A DNA stretch of 33,723 bases from Candidatus Woesearchaeota archaeon (GCA_018670095.1 JABHRR010000012.1:1-33723); one strand, 5' to 3'; counted from the stretch's first letter, positions 1 to 9,510 are shown. A program made the numbers and translations. The notes: a model not told the origin generated them from the sequence alone.

Positions 1-1
1 A

Positions 2-199
2 GTTTTTTGGGCGGAAGAGCTCTTTATGATATTGGTAAAAAATTTTATCAATCAAGACGAGAAAAAGATCTATTCTCAGATTAAAGAATTTCTGAATAAC
101 TTATTACCAGATGCAACAATTGAGTTAGTTAGAGAAAATGTTCCCCATCCAGTATTATCAAAACTTAAAGTAAATATAGAAGACAGATATACAATATAA
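2..199 (+). CDS. C-terminal fragment of a CDS truncated by the window edge (hypothetical)
   Basis: Open frame from base 2 to TAA at 197-199: VFWAEELFMILVKNFINQDEKKIYSQIKEFLNNLLPDATIELVRENVPHPVLSKLKVNIEDRYTI*; no family recognised. Confidence 0.5.
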   Translation, partial: VFWAEELFMILVKNFINQDEKKIYSQIKEFLNNLLPDATIELVRENVPHPVLSKLKVNIEDRYTI

Positions 200-294
200 T
201 AAGAATTTATATTATCTGATACTTTAAAGAATTGGCTGATTTAAATTATTTTTGTAAGTAGATCATTATTTTTAGGAAGTTTATTTAAGTAATT

Positions 295-699
295 CTAAGA
301 AATTTTTAAAACAGCAAAATGTCTTTCATATTTTTTTCCAGATATTACTTCTAAAGAATATCTGGACGAACAATGAAGTTGACTTTTAATATCTTCCAAT
401 GCATTTAATGGGTTCTTATTTTTTGTTTGAGTAATTGAAACAATTTCTTGTTCACTAAATTCTCTGCCAACATTAGCAAGAAGGTAAACCAATGCTCTTC
501 CACCAGTAGTATTTAAACCCCCTTTAATTTGAGAATCTTCACTTCCCACATGATATTTGCCATCATGAAAGAATATGTCTCCATAAACGTTAGTTCTTTC
601 AGGGTTCAAAGAAATAGTTGGTAAATCAAGTGCAACCATCTCTTCCAATCTTCGACCAATTTTTTGTGTTTCATTTACTAATTTTATTGTTGGGCCCAT
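295..699 (-). CDS. Hypothetical protein, possible C-terminal winged-helix-like segment
   Basis: ORF 295..753; internal ATG at 699 (MGPTIKLV...) avoids overlap with rpoL and is the more plausible start; start choice uncertain. Confidence 0.6.
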   Translation of the reverse strand: MGPTIKLVNETQKIGRRLEEMVALDLPTISLNPERTNVYGDIFFHDGKYHVGSEDSQIKGGLNTTGGRALVYLLANVGREFSEQEIVSITQTKNKNPLNALEDIKSQLHCSSRYSLEVISGKKYERHFAVLKIS

Positions 700-721
700 T
701 TTTAATAATTTAACAAAGAAT

Positions 722-991
722 TTACAAACTTTTAACTTCTTTTTCAAATTCACTTGCTTTCTTTTTCAGAGATGCTAAAGCAGATTTCAAAGCTTTTCGA
801 GGTTCAACGCCTTTTGTTTCTAAATGAAACTTAGGAATACCAACCAAAGGATGATCAATTTTGTAAGTAACAAGTTCTACACCTTTAGTGTCTTGTAATT
901 CTTTCTTAAGAACATTACAAAAAGTATGTGTTTCGCCTTTTAATTCAAATACAAGTTTGGTTTTACTTTCTTCGATAACGTTAAATTCCAT
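722..991 (-). CDS. rpoL: DNA-directed RNA polymerase subunit L (Rpo11)
   Basis: 89 aa with HTFCNVLKKEL...VTYKIDHPLVGIPKFHLETKG..PRKALKSAL, characteristic of the Rpo11/RpoL family. Confidence 0.94.
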   Translation of the reverse strand: MEFNVIEESKTKLVFELKGETHTFCNVLKKELQDTKGVELVTYKIDHPLVGIPKFHLETKGVEPRKALKSALASLKKKASEFEKEVKSL

Positions 992-1104
992 TTTAAGTTA
1001 TTATTATGTGTTTGGTTTATAAAAGTTTTGTATGATTTGGTTATAATTATATATCAATAACAATCGAAACGTTTAAATTCTCCAAAAATACTCTAACTCT
1101 TCCT

Positions 1105-2292
1105 ATGTTAGAAAAACTTACTAAAGAATATCGCGCTTATAAGATTGTTGAACATTGGAAACCACAAAATGAAGTTCTATTAGTAAAAGATTTAACCAAT
1201 CCTAAAAAGAAACTAGGTAAACTATTTGCTTATTTATACGAAAAGACGAAAGAAGAATATACCCATTTTCCAAGACGAAAAGATGGTTCTGATCCGTTTA
1301 TTCATCCTTTAAACTTAGTTTGGAATTTAAGAAAAGCAGGTGTTACCGATATCATAACATTATCAGTTGCTTTAGTACACGATTTAGTTGAAGAAAGAGT
1401 AGATTTGTACAAAAAAGAAAAAAATATCAAAGAAGATGATAAAGGGATAAAAGTTCTTGATGAATATGAAATAGAAACTATGCAAGAATTGGAAAAAGAA
1501 ATTAAACAATTCTGTAAGGATACTAAAATTAATTGTGATTTTAGTGACGAGATGATTGAAATTTTGAAATTATTAACCAGACATAAAAGAGACTTTTATT
1601 ATCGTTCAATTTCAGCCATTTTTACTCATAAGGATGACCAAATTAAAGAAAAAGCAATTCTAATCAAACTTTCTGACCGGATTCATAACATTCAAAGTTT
1701 AAAATCTTATGATGAAGCGGGCAGAATTTATCAAGCTTTCAAAAATTTGTTTATTCTTAACAACAGCAAAAATTATTTGATTAAAAAGTATGGAAAAGAA
1801 GCTAGTTCTGAAAGGGAAAATGATCTTTTAACAAAAATGTTTAAAAAATGTGCAAAGGCAACATATGATGCATTTTCAAGAGTTTGTGACATCTGTTTCC
1901 ATAAAGGAGTAGAAGATATTACTTCGATGTTACAGTTAGCTTTCAGAAAGTTTGTCCATGAAAAAAAAGGGTTATGGACAGTTACTAAGATTGATACAAA
2001 AGAAACTCATCCTTTAAGATTATATCAAGGCATTGTTAGGAAATATGATGCTCGGTTACATCAAGAATGGAAAAAGTTTGAAATGATGAAGAAAGATGAA
2101 ATGAATTATGTCCGAAAATTCTTTGCAGAATATCATTTCTCTAAAGAACAGTTGCAAGCCATTCTTGATTATAAAGATTCATTTGCTTTGAAAGAAGTTA
2201 TTGCTAGAATGTTATACAAGAGAAATTATGTTATCTTAAATTTTGGTTGTAACGAATTGTGTAGTCGTGGACAGATTTGTATGAAATGTTAA
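1105..2292 (+). CDS. HD-domain protein, RelA/SpoT-type HD hydrolase-like, with a Cys-rich C-terminus
   Basis: DPFIHPLNLVWNLRKAGVTDIITLSVALVHDLVEE and KLSDRIHNIQSL motifs; C-terminus CNELCSRGQICMKC. Confidence 0.75.
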   Translation: MLEKLTKEYRAYKIVEHWKPQNEVLLVKDLTNPKKKLGKLFAYLYEKTKEEYTHFPRRKDGSDPFIHPLNLVWNLRKAGVTDIITLSVALVHDLVEERVDLYKKEKNIKEDDKGIKVLDEYEIETMQELEKEIKQFCKDTKINCDFSDEMIEILKLLTRHKRDFYYRSISAIFTHKDDQIKEKAILIKLSDRIHNIQSLKSYDEAGRIYQAFKNLFILNNSKNYLIKKYGKEASSERENDLLTKMFKKCAKATYDAFSRVCDICFHKGVEDITSMLQLAFRKFVHEKKGLWTVTKIDTKETHPLRLYQGIVRKYDARLHQEWKKFEMMKKDEMNYVRKFFAEYHFSKEQLQAILDYKDSFALKEVIARMLYKRNYVILNFGCNELCSRGQICMKC

Positions 2293-3086
2293 ACTTTTTC
2301 AGCTCGTCCTTTTCTGATCATTAACTCTGCAACTTCAGGAAATATTTCTACTTCGTCATTAACATCGTAAGGACCGTATTCTTTCATATCTTTCCAGATA
2401 AAGCTGGGCATTGCTTTAATCATTTTTATCTTAGTCATTTCTTGAGGTTCTGATGTGGTTTCTGGTGATGATTCTTGTTTTGTAGACTCAGGTTCATCTT
2501 TTGTTTCTTCTGTTTCAGCAGTCTCTTCTTCCGGTTCTTCTGTTTCACTTGTTTCTAAAGAATCCTCTGCTGGTAATGTTGCTTGTTCCAGTTTAGGTTC
2601 TAATTTTATTTTCTTTTCTTCTGGCTTTTCAACTTCGAAACAAACTCTGCTCAAATCTAATAAAGAAGGCAACTCGCCTTTGAATAAATTCATAATTATT
2701 CCCTGACGAAACTTATCCAAAGTATCTAAAATTCTTTCATAGAATTCTTTCTCTTCTCTAAGCATAGAACTAGTGTCAATTATTTCTGAACCAGTTCTAC
2801 TTCTATTAAGCGCGATATCTAAGATCTTCTTCTCACGTTTTTCATAAATCTCTTTCAGAATGCGTTTAATACTTCTAATTTCATACTCTAACTTATCTTT
2901 TTCCCCAGAAGCAAACAAATCATCTACATCTTTCTTTGTAGCTAAGAAGGCTTGTTTTTCACGCATATAACTAATTACGTCAATAAAGAAAGTACTTTCT
3001 AGTTTTTGTAAATCTTCCCTCTTTTTCTCATTCCTGAGAATATCGTACAAAGTTTCCAGAGTAATCTTTATATTGTCCATATCCAC
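2289..3086 (-). CDS. DNA replication GINS complex subunit-like protein (Sld5/Gins51 type)
   Basis: Helical N-terminal domain with LDIALNRSRTGSEIIDTSSMLREEKEFYERILDTLDKFR, Glu-rich linker, C-terminal small beta domain (MPSFIWKDMKEYGPYDVNDEVEIFPEVAELMIRKGRAEKV). Confidence 0.82.
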   Translation of the reverse strand: MDMDNIKITLETLYDILRNEKKREDLQKLESTFFIDVISYMREKQAFLATKKDVDDLFASGEKDKLEYEIRSIKRILKEIYEKREKKILDIALNRSRTGSEIIDTSSMLREEKEFYERILDTLDKFRQGIIMNLFKGELPSLLDLSRVCFEVEKPEEKKIKLEPKLEQATLPAEDSLETSETEEPEEETAETEETKDEPESTKQESSPETTSEPQEMTKIKMIKAMPSFIWKDMKEYGPYDVNDEVEIFPEVAELMIRKGRAEKV

Positions 3087-3209
3087 CCCAAATTTCTAGA
3101 AGAACAACTTATTAAAAAGCTTATCTTTTCTTAAGGATACAGGTTAAGTTACCACTGAGTGATTACTACCACCAATAAGTTTATAAAAAGCAACCATAAT
3201 TACCTCAAT

Positions 3210-4439
3210 ATGGCAGAACTAACGTTTAAAACGTTATCTTTTGAACTAAAAGAGAATGAACTACAAGTTAATTTACTTAGAATATTCTATGCAAAGATTC
3301 CAATAGAAGAATTAAATCAAGTTGGGCCATTTAAGTTGATTGATCAACATACCTTAGAATTTACCGACACATATCAAGAGAAAGCAGAAATGAAATTCTC
3401 ATACTTATTATCAAAACATTTTGACAATCTTAAAAACTCAATTAACGGCAATAAAACTGTTTATGTTCATCAAAACTCAGGAATTCCTTTGATGGGTAAC
3501 GTTTCTTTTGGAATTGTTTACAGAAACACTTCTTTAATTGAAATCAAACCCGTAACATCCTGCAATTTGAATTGTATCTATTGTTCTGTTGGAGAAGGAA
3601 AAAAGTCCAAGAAAACTGATTTTGTTGTTGAAAAAGATTATTTAATTGAAGAATTGGAAAGATTGCTTAAAGTTGTTAAAGAGCCAGTAGAAATTCATAT
3701 TGGCGTGCAGGGAGAACCTTTTCTTTACGCAGACTTAATTCCGTTAGTTGAAGATTTGTACAATAACAAGCAAGTAACCGTGATTTCGATGGACTCAAAT
3801 TTTACTTTAGTTACTAAATCACAGATGGATACTTTATTTCAATTTAAAGACAAGTTAAGGTTCAATGTTTCTTTAGATGCAATGAATCAAGAATTGGCTG
3901 AGAAACTAGCTGGTTGCAAATATAATCTAAATTATGTTTTAGAAATGATTAAGTATGCTGTTAAGAAAGAAATTAATATTTTAATTGCTCCGGTTTTCAT
4001 TCCTGGTTATAATGATGAGGAATTAGAAAAAATTACTGAGTTTGTTAAAGAATTAGGTTTAGAAGCAAAAAGTAAACATCCTGTATTAGGAATCCAAAAT
4101 TTTCTTAATTATAAAACTGGTAGAAATCCAGTGAGAGCAAAAGATTGGCAAGAATTTTATAAAACGATTAATGAACTTGAATGTAAAGTTGGATTAAAAC
4201 AAAAATTGTCAGCAACAGATTTTGGAATTAAGAAAACTATTGAGTTAGACAAACCATTTCAAATGGGAGATGAAGTTAAAGCAATGGTTAAATCAGTTGA
4301 TCGGTTTCCAAACTCAGTTATTGCTGTAGCTAAGAATAGAAGTATCTCGGTACCTGAATGTCGATTTAAGAAAGATAAGAAAATTAGAATTAAGATCACT
4401 AGGGATAAACATAACGTGTTTGCTGGAAAAATTTTATAA
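3210..4439 (+). CDS. Radical SAM protein with C-terminal TRAM-like domain
   Basis: CX3CX2C motif CNLNCIYC; EIHIGVQGEPFLY; C-terminal MGDEVKAMVKSVDRFPNSVIAVAKNRSISVPECRF...; ATG at 3210 (MAELTF) preferred over the non-ATG start at 3159. Confidence 0.85.
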   Translation: MAELTFKTLSFELKENELQVNLLRIFYAKIPIEELNQVGPFKLIDQHTLEFTDTYQEKAEMKFSYLLSKHFDNLKNSINGNKTVYVHQNSGIPLMGNVSFGIVYRNTSLIEIKPVTSCNLNCIYCSVGEGKKSKKTDFVVEKDYLIEELERLLKVVKEPVEIHIGVQGEPFLYADLIPLVEDLYNNKQVTVISMDSNFTLVTKSQMDTLFQFKDKLRFNVSLDAMNQELAEKLAGCKYNLNYVLEMIKYAVKKEINILIAPVFIPGYNDEELEKITEFVKELGLEAKSKHPVLGIQNFLNYKTGRNPVRAKDWQEFYKTINELECKVGLKQKLSATDFGIKKTIELDKPFQMGDEVKAMVKSVDRFPNSVIAVAKNRSISVPECRFKKDKKIRIKITRDKHNVFAGKIL

Positions 4440-4488
4440 CTACCGAAATAACAAAAACTTTATATCTAAATTAATCTTTCTCTACTAA

Positions 4489-5325
4489 ATGGGTATGTTA
4501 TTTAATAATATTTTGAATATTTTTAGAAAAAAAAGACCAAATAAAGCTTTTCATAAAGCCTATGAAGAACTAAAAATTTTATCTAAAATGTTAAAGAGTG
4601 ATTTTGTTGTTCTTAGAAGACTACAAAAACAATATATTCGTCAGTTAAAAAAGAAAGGGGTAAAATTTGCTGGCCATTCTAATCTTTCAAAAACATTAGT
4701 TATTGAAGAAGAGTTATTACCAAAATTAAAGAAAATAAATAATATGACTAGGGTAAGATTTAATTCTGCAAAAAAAGATTCGTGCTCAACTGTACCAATC
4801 TCCGCCGCGGAGGATTTAGAGCTTAACAGAATAACAAAGCTTTTGCATGAAGTAGATCAATTATTAATTCGTGAAGAAGAAATTAAAAAGAAAGAAAAAA
4901 CTATAGAAAAATTGCATTTAATTGAAGAGTCTTTAAAAGCAATTTCAAAGATTCTTAAAGAATTTCATTTTATTGAAATGTACGGACTTGAAAAAAATAT
5001 ATTAACTCATAAAATTTCACCTCTTCTCAATAAGATTTTTTATTCACCAGATATCCATACATTTTTTAATCCAAATACTAAAAAAAAAGAAACCCTTTAC
5101 GAATATTCAATTACACCAAATCAACTAAAAAAACTTCAGAAAGAAGCCCATAAAATTAATTCTTATAATGATCCAAAATATAAAATTGATTGGCGTCATT
5201 GGTGGAGAGAAGAACAGAAAACTGAAATAGATAGAGATACTGGGTATCATAAAGAACACATTAATTTTGAATTAAAGCTTGATGGTGAAAAAAAGAATAT
5301 CCATCTATTATTAAAAACAGCTTAA
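4489..5325 (+). CDS. Hypothetical coiled-coil-rich protein
   Basis: 278-aa ORF with ATG start and TATA-like sequence upstream; no recognised family. Confidence 0.7.
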   Translation: MGMLFNNILNIFRKKRPNKAFHKAYEELKILSKMLKSDFVVLRRLQKQYIRQLKKKGVKFAGHSNLSKTLVIEEELLPKLKKINNMTRVRFNSAKKDSCSTVPISAAEDLELNRITKLLHEVDQLLIREEEIKKKEKTIEKLHLIEESLKAISKILKEFHFIEMYGLEKNILTHKISPLLNKIFYSPDIHTFFNPNTKKKETLYEYSITPNQLKKLQKEAHKINSYNDPKYKIDWRHWWREEQKTEIDRDTGYHKEHINFELKLDGEKKNIHLLLKTA

Positions 5326-6221
5326 ACTTTTCCGACATAAGACAAAATTTCAAAGTCTCCTAAATTAACCATATTTTTTCCAAGTTTTTTGAAAATTTCA
5401 GAGGGATCGTGGTAACAATCAGGATGTTCTGATTTAAGTGATGCATCAGAGATTATTTCTGGAACATACACCACTTTTCTTAATTCTCTTACTTTTTCTT
5501 CATTTGCTTTGAAAGAACTTAATGGTTTTTTTCTACCACTACCATGAGGCATAGATTGTTTGGGAGGTAAATGTTGTGGAGAAAAAGTATATGCTAAAAC
5601 AGTATATCCTAAATGTGATGGAAGAATATGAACTTCATCAGGGATAACTTTTATTACCCCTTTTCGATAAATGATTTTATCTTTATCAGACTCAACTGAA
5701 TTATGAGTCCAATCACCAAAACATTTGCCTGAGACTCCTAAAAGCTTCATTAAAGTATTTCCAAGTTCAGTTCTAAATGTTTTTGCATCTTCTACTTTAT
5801 GCTCAGCCTCTTTATATGTTTTAGGAAATGTATTGTTTAAATATTTCCCATCAGAATGAATCAATAAAATCATGTGAGAATCTAATTCCGAATTTATTCC
5901 ATTAATGCCAGAACAAATATCAATAAAATGATTACCTCTTCCAAGAATATTTTTTCCTTTAAGATAATCTGCAACAATGTCTGCACTCTCTTTATAATCT
6001 ATTTCTGGAATAATAAATCCAGCTATACCGCAACCAACATCAGTCCCCATGATTCTAGGATTATACTCAGCTTCATTGCTATAAACCCAAACACTGCTAT
6101 TAGGTATTCCTTTTTTTTTCTCTCCTCCCGGAAATAATACCACTTCTTCTAATGAAGTTCTATCTTCTTTATTTGGATAAAAGAAATGTTCTGAATAATT
6201 CTGAATTTCTACCATTTTCAT
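5322..6221 (-). CDS. Compact, divergent RtcB-family (RNA ligase-like) protein
   Basis: Ordered RtcB-like motifs: MGTDVGCGIAG, LGRGNHFIDI, HSDGKYL, HNSVE...IIYRKG, LPSHLGYTVLAY, MPHGSGRKK; only 299 aa. Confidence 0.82.
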   Translation of the reverse strand: MKMVEIQNYSEHFFYPNKEDRTSLEEVVLFPGGEKKKGIPNSSVWVYSNEAEYNPRIMGTDVGCGIAGFIIPEIDYKESADIVADYLKGKNILGRGNHFIDICSGINGINSELDSHMILLIHSDGKYLNNTFPKTYKEAEHKVEDAKTFRTELGNTLMKLLGVSGKCFGDWTHNSVESDKDKIIYRKGVIKVIPDEVHILPSHLGYTVLAYTFSPQHLPPKQSMPHGSGRKKPLSSFKANEEKVRELRKVVYVPEIISDASLKSEHPDCYHDPSEIFKKLGKNMVNLGDFEILSYVGKV

Positions 6222-6260
6222 TATAAAACCATATTTATTTATAAATTTAACGGTTTTATA
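6222..6260. promoter_or_regulatory. Inverted repeat TATAAAACC-N21-GGTTTTATA bracketing a TATA-like box
   Basis: Arms 6222-6230 and 6252-6260 are exact reverse complements; spacer contains TTTATTTATAAATTT; abuts the RtcB-like start codon. Confidence 0.6.
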
Positions 6261-6309
6261 CTACTGCTTAATGATAAAACCAAAAGATTTATAATAAAGT
6301 AAATGAATA

Positions 6310-7056
6310 ATGAATAAAATGGTAAAACGAAATGATAAAACAAGAGCAATACAATTTATTTGTGATAAATTAGAAGATTCTAGATTGTATGATATCTTGA
6401 ATAAAAATGATAAAGGGATCTTGGTTACAGAAAAACCAGAATTTAGTGAGACTCCACAAAAAATAGTTGTTTTTATCCCTAATTTTTTAGGAACAATTAA
6501 AGATGTTAATCAAGCTTTTTATAATAATCAAAGTCAACAAATTGTTTCAGCGCCAGTATTATACAAAGATTGTAAAACTTCTTTTGTGAGACTGGTAGAT
6601 AATAGTTCATGGAGGGCCGATAAAAGTCTTAAAAGATATACTCCTAAAGAAATTAATCAAATGTTAAGTTTACGAAAAAAAGAAAAAGCTGTAATGGATA
6701 GATTTGGAAGTGGATTGACTTTTTATCAACCAGAAACTGAACGATTAGATGAATCATTAAAAGAATTTATTTTATATGATGTTGAATTAGATTATAGCCA
6801 TCTTAGTCCAGGAGATAATGGATACGAGTTTGCAAGAAACAGAACTTCTATTGATTACAAAATTGCTAGAGAGATTGGAGTTATTGAACCGGCAGCTAAA
6901 TTTAGTTTTGGAAATAATAGAAATTTTTATTTGGCTAAATTAGTCCCAGCAGAAGATCTTATAGCAGTTAAAGAAGATCTAATGAAAAATGCTATGGATG
7001 AGCTTGGAATTGATGATCCAGTAGAAGCATATAAATTAATGCATCCAGAAGATTAA
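6310..7056 (+). CDS. Hypothetical protein divergently transcribed from the RtcB-like gene
   Basis: 248-aa ORF; several possible ATGs (6303 is in another frame; 6310 and 6319 in frame); no recognised family. Confidence 0.7.
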   Translation: MNKMVKRNDKTRAIQFICDKLEDSRLYDILNKNDKGILVTEKPEFSETPQKIVVFIPNFLGTIKDVNQAFYNNQSQQIVSAPVLYKDCKTSFVRLVDNSSWRADKSLKRYTPKEINQMLSLRKKEKAVMDRFGSGLTFYQPETERLDESLKEFILYDVELDYSHLSPGDNGYEFARNRTSIDYKIAREIGVIEPAAKFSFGNNRNFYLAKLVPAEDLIAVKEDLMKNAMDELGIDDPVEAYKLMHPED

Positions 7057-7487
7057 ACAAAATTTTCTTTTTTTATTTCATTGATGATTTGATATTCTTG
7101 TTTCTCAGTAATATCAAAAGCTTCATCTAATTCATCTATAAAGTTTAAATATTCTTTAATATCTTTATGAATAGTTTCAACCATAAAATCAAAACCACCA
7201 TTAATTTCGTGAATAGAATTTATTGCTTGATGGTTTGTTAAGAATTCTTGCAAAGATTGTTTTTGTAAACGAGAAACTTGTAATGCCAATTTTGTATGAT
7301 GATGATATCCTAATTTTTTGAAATCTATTAGTGCAGTAAACTTTTGAATAATTCTTTCTTTATTGAAACGATTAATTTTATCATAGATAGTAGAAATGGG
7401 CATATCAATACTTTCTGAGATTGAACCTAAACTTTTTCTTGAATTTTTTCTCAAATGTGATATGATCAACCGCTCTTTTTCTTTCAT
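7053..7487 (-). CDS. Lrp/AsnC-family transcriptional regulator
   Basis: N-terminal HTH (SLGSISESIDMPISTIYDKINRF) plus C-terminal RAM-like region; paralogous to 18436..18873 and 22092..22544. Confidence 0.85.
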   Translation of the reverse strand: MKEKERLIISHLRKNSRKSLGSISESIDMPISTIYDKINRFNKERIIQKFTALIDFKKLGYHHHTKLALQVSRLQKQSLQEFLTNHQAINSIHEINGGFDFMVETIHKDIKEYLNFIDELDEAFDITEKQEYQIINEIKKENFV

Positions 7488-7535
7488 CTCTAGAAAAGTT
7501 ATTTTTCTTTTTAAAAAGGGTTTTCATTAGTCTTC

Positions 7536-7548
7536 CGGAAAGTTTCCG
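7536..7548. promoter_or_regulatory. Operator-like palindrome CGGAAAGTTTCCG upstream of the decarboxylase
   Basis: Perfect 6+1+6 palindrome in the divergent Lrp/decarboxylase intergenic region; TATA-like TTTATAAAT follows at about 7564-7572. Confidence 0.65.
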
Positions 7549-7575
7549 AGAAATGTTTTTTCATTTATAAATCGT

Positions 7576-7588
7576 CGGAAAACTTACG
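7576..7588. promoter_or_regulatory. Degenerate second copy of the CGGAAA-N-TTTCCG motif (CGGAAAACTTACG)
   Basis: Imperfect match downstream of the TATA-like box, 40 bp from the first copy. Confidence 0.4.
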
Positions 7589-7649
7589 GAATTGTTACGG
7601 GATTTTTGGGGAAACGGAGATTAAAAGGAATGTCTTGGAAGTAAGTAAA

Positions 7650-9506
7650 ATGACACTAAAAAAACAATCTGACAAACCAAGTTTGAACTTTATTCGCTAC
7701 CACCACTTTTTAGATCCAGCTGGAACAAATAGAGATAGATTAGAAAGTATGGTCAATTATCTAACTAAAAGTTGGTTAGATTGGTATGTTGCGAATAATG
7801 TTGATGAAAAAATAACCCAAGAAATTTTTGACATATTCAAAAAAACTGAGAAAAATGAAGATGAAGTTGAAAAATGGTTTCATGAAAGAGAATTATTGTC
7901 AGAAAAAAGTAAAAAACCAGTCCCTAACACTATCAGTAGAGAAAAAGCTTGGGAAAAATACGGTATTAAAAACGGTGGTTTTCCTGAAAAAGGACATTCA
8001 TTAGTTCATGTATTAGAACAATTGGATAAAAAGACTAATCCTAGTATTAGATTTACGCAAAATTTTTTAGGTGAAATGCATCCACATGATTGTATTCCTG
8101 CTTTTGCTGGTAATTATATTGGATCTTTACTTAATCCTAATATGATAGCACAATGCGTTTCTCCTTCATTAAGTTATATGGAAAATAAAGTAGTTAATTG
8201 GTTAGCTGATTTAGTTGGTTATAATCAAGATGAGGAATCTACTTTTGCTTTGGTGGATGAAGGATTATTAAAAGATCTTGAAGAAACTAAGTATGTTCCC
8301 CATGGTAACATTGTTGGCGGAGGTACAGTGGCTAATCTTACCGCTTTATTAGTAGCGAGAAATAAACTTTTACGCAAAGAAGTTGGTGAAAAAGATTACA
8401 TTGGAGTTACAGAAAAAGGTATTGAAGAACTTTTACCTGAAGAAGTTAGTGAGAAAGATTATATTGGAGTTGCAGAAAAAGGTATAAAAGCTTATTGTCA
8501 AGAAGAGGGTATTAAAGACTTAGTTATTTTTTGCTCTGAAGAAGCTCATTATTCAATTGAAAAGTTAGGCGGATACATTGGAATCGGGGACAGTAATGTG
8601 ATTAAAGTTGGTACTGATGAGCAAGGAAGAATGCGTTCTGATTTGTTAGAAAAAGAAGTTAACAAAGCACAATCTGCTGGTAAAAAAGTCGTTGCAATTG
8701 TAGCTACTGCAGGAACAACTGGCTGTGGAGCAATTGATCCTTTAAACGAAATTGCTGATATTGCAGAGAAAGAAGGAATTTATTTTCATGTAGATGCTGC
8801 TCATGGTGGTGCATATTTAGCTTCAGATAAAATGAAAGGTAAGTTTGCTGGAATTGAAAGAGCAGATTCTGTTACAGTAGATGGGCATAAGATGTTTTAT
8901 ACTAATTACTCTTGTGGTGGAATTATCTTTAAGAATAAGAAAGACCCAGTAGATTTACTCAAACAAAGTGCACCATATATTTTAGACAAGAGTGACCATT
9001 ATGACTTAGGTAACAGTACTGTTGAAGGGTCAAGGGGAGCAAGTGGAACATTACAATTGTATGCTTCCATCACTGCTTTAGGAAAAGAAGGTTATGAAAC
9101 TGTTTTAGATCATACTATAGAAATGACTCATTACTTGGGTAAGTTGGTAGATGAAACTTCTACTCTGGAAAGGATACATGATCCAGAACTAAATCTGTTA
9201 TGTTTCCGTTATATTCCGGAAGGATGGGATAAAATTACTGACCGAGAAAAAATTAATCAACTTAACAATGATTTGAACAAAGAGATTTATGCAGAGGGAA
9301 ATTTCTATGTTGGTAGTACTAAAACAAAAATTGATGTAGAAGAAACCAAAATGAAAATTAGTGGAGAAGAAACCAATGTGCAAAGAGCAATTTTAGTACA
9401 TCCGTACATAGAAAAAGAAACTTTGGAAAACTTTGTAAACAAAGTTGAAGAATTGGGGCAAAAACTTGTAGGAGAGTATGTTCCTAAAATAGTTGAGGAG
9501 GTCTAG
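7650..9506 (+). CDS. Pyridoxal-phosphate-dependent group II amino-acid decarboxylase (tyrosine/DOPA/glutamate-type; substrate unknown)
   Basis: GGGTVANLTALLVARN, VDAAHGGAYLAS, and PLP-lysine region VDGHKMFYTNYSCGG; ORF starts with TTG at 7635, ATG at 7650 preferred. Confidence 0.85.
   Translation: MTLKKQSDKPSLNFIRYHHFLDPAGTNRDRLESMVNYLTKSWLDWYVANNVDEKITQEIFDIFKKTEKNEDEVEKWFHERELLSEKSKKPVPNTISREKAWEKYGIKNGGFPEKGHSLVHVLEQLDKKTNPSIRFTQNFLGEMHPHDCIPAFAGNYIGSLLNPNMIAQCVSPSLSYMENKVVNWLADLVGYNQDEESTFALVDEGLLKDLEETKYVPHGNIVGGGTVANLTALLVARNKLLRKEVGEKDYIGVTEKGIEELLPEEVSEKDYIGVAEKGIKAYCQEEGIKDLVIFCSEEAHYSIEKLGGYIGIGDSNVIKVGTDEQGRMRSDLLEKEVNKAQSAGKKVVAIVATAGTTGCGAIDPLNEIADIAEKEGIYFHVDAAHGGAYLASDKMKGKFAGIERADSVTVDGHKMFYTNYSCGGIIFKNKKDPVDLLKQSAPYILDKSDHYDLGNSTVEGSRGASGTLQLYASITALGKEGYETVLDHTIEMTHYLGKLVDETSTLERIHDPELNLLCFRYIPEGWDKITDREKINQLNNDLNKEIYAEGNFYVGSTKTKIDVEETKMKISGEETNVQRAILVHPYIEKETLENFVNKVEELGQKLVGEYVPKIVEEV
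8379..8504 (+). repeat. In-frame tandem duplication, 2 x 63 bp, inside the decarboxylase
   Basis: EVGEKDYIGVTEKGIEELLPE / EVSEKDYIGVAEKGIKAYCQE; units 8379-8441 and 8442-8504. Confidence 0.85.
9497..9502 (+). promoter_or_regulatory. Strong Shine-Dalgarno sequence GGAGGT for the TyrRS gene
   Basis: GGAGGT 8 nt upstream of ATG at 9511, overlapping the end of the decarboxylase CDS. Confidence 0.7.
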
Positions 9507-9510
9507 AAAA

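Noticed and set aside
2455-2706. ORF on + strand (83 aa, Ser/Val-rich)
   Set aside because: Antisense to the acidic linker of the GINS-like gene; composition is an artefact of the Glu-rich opposite strand.
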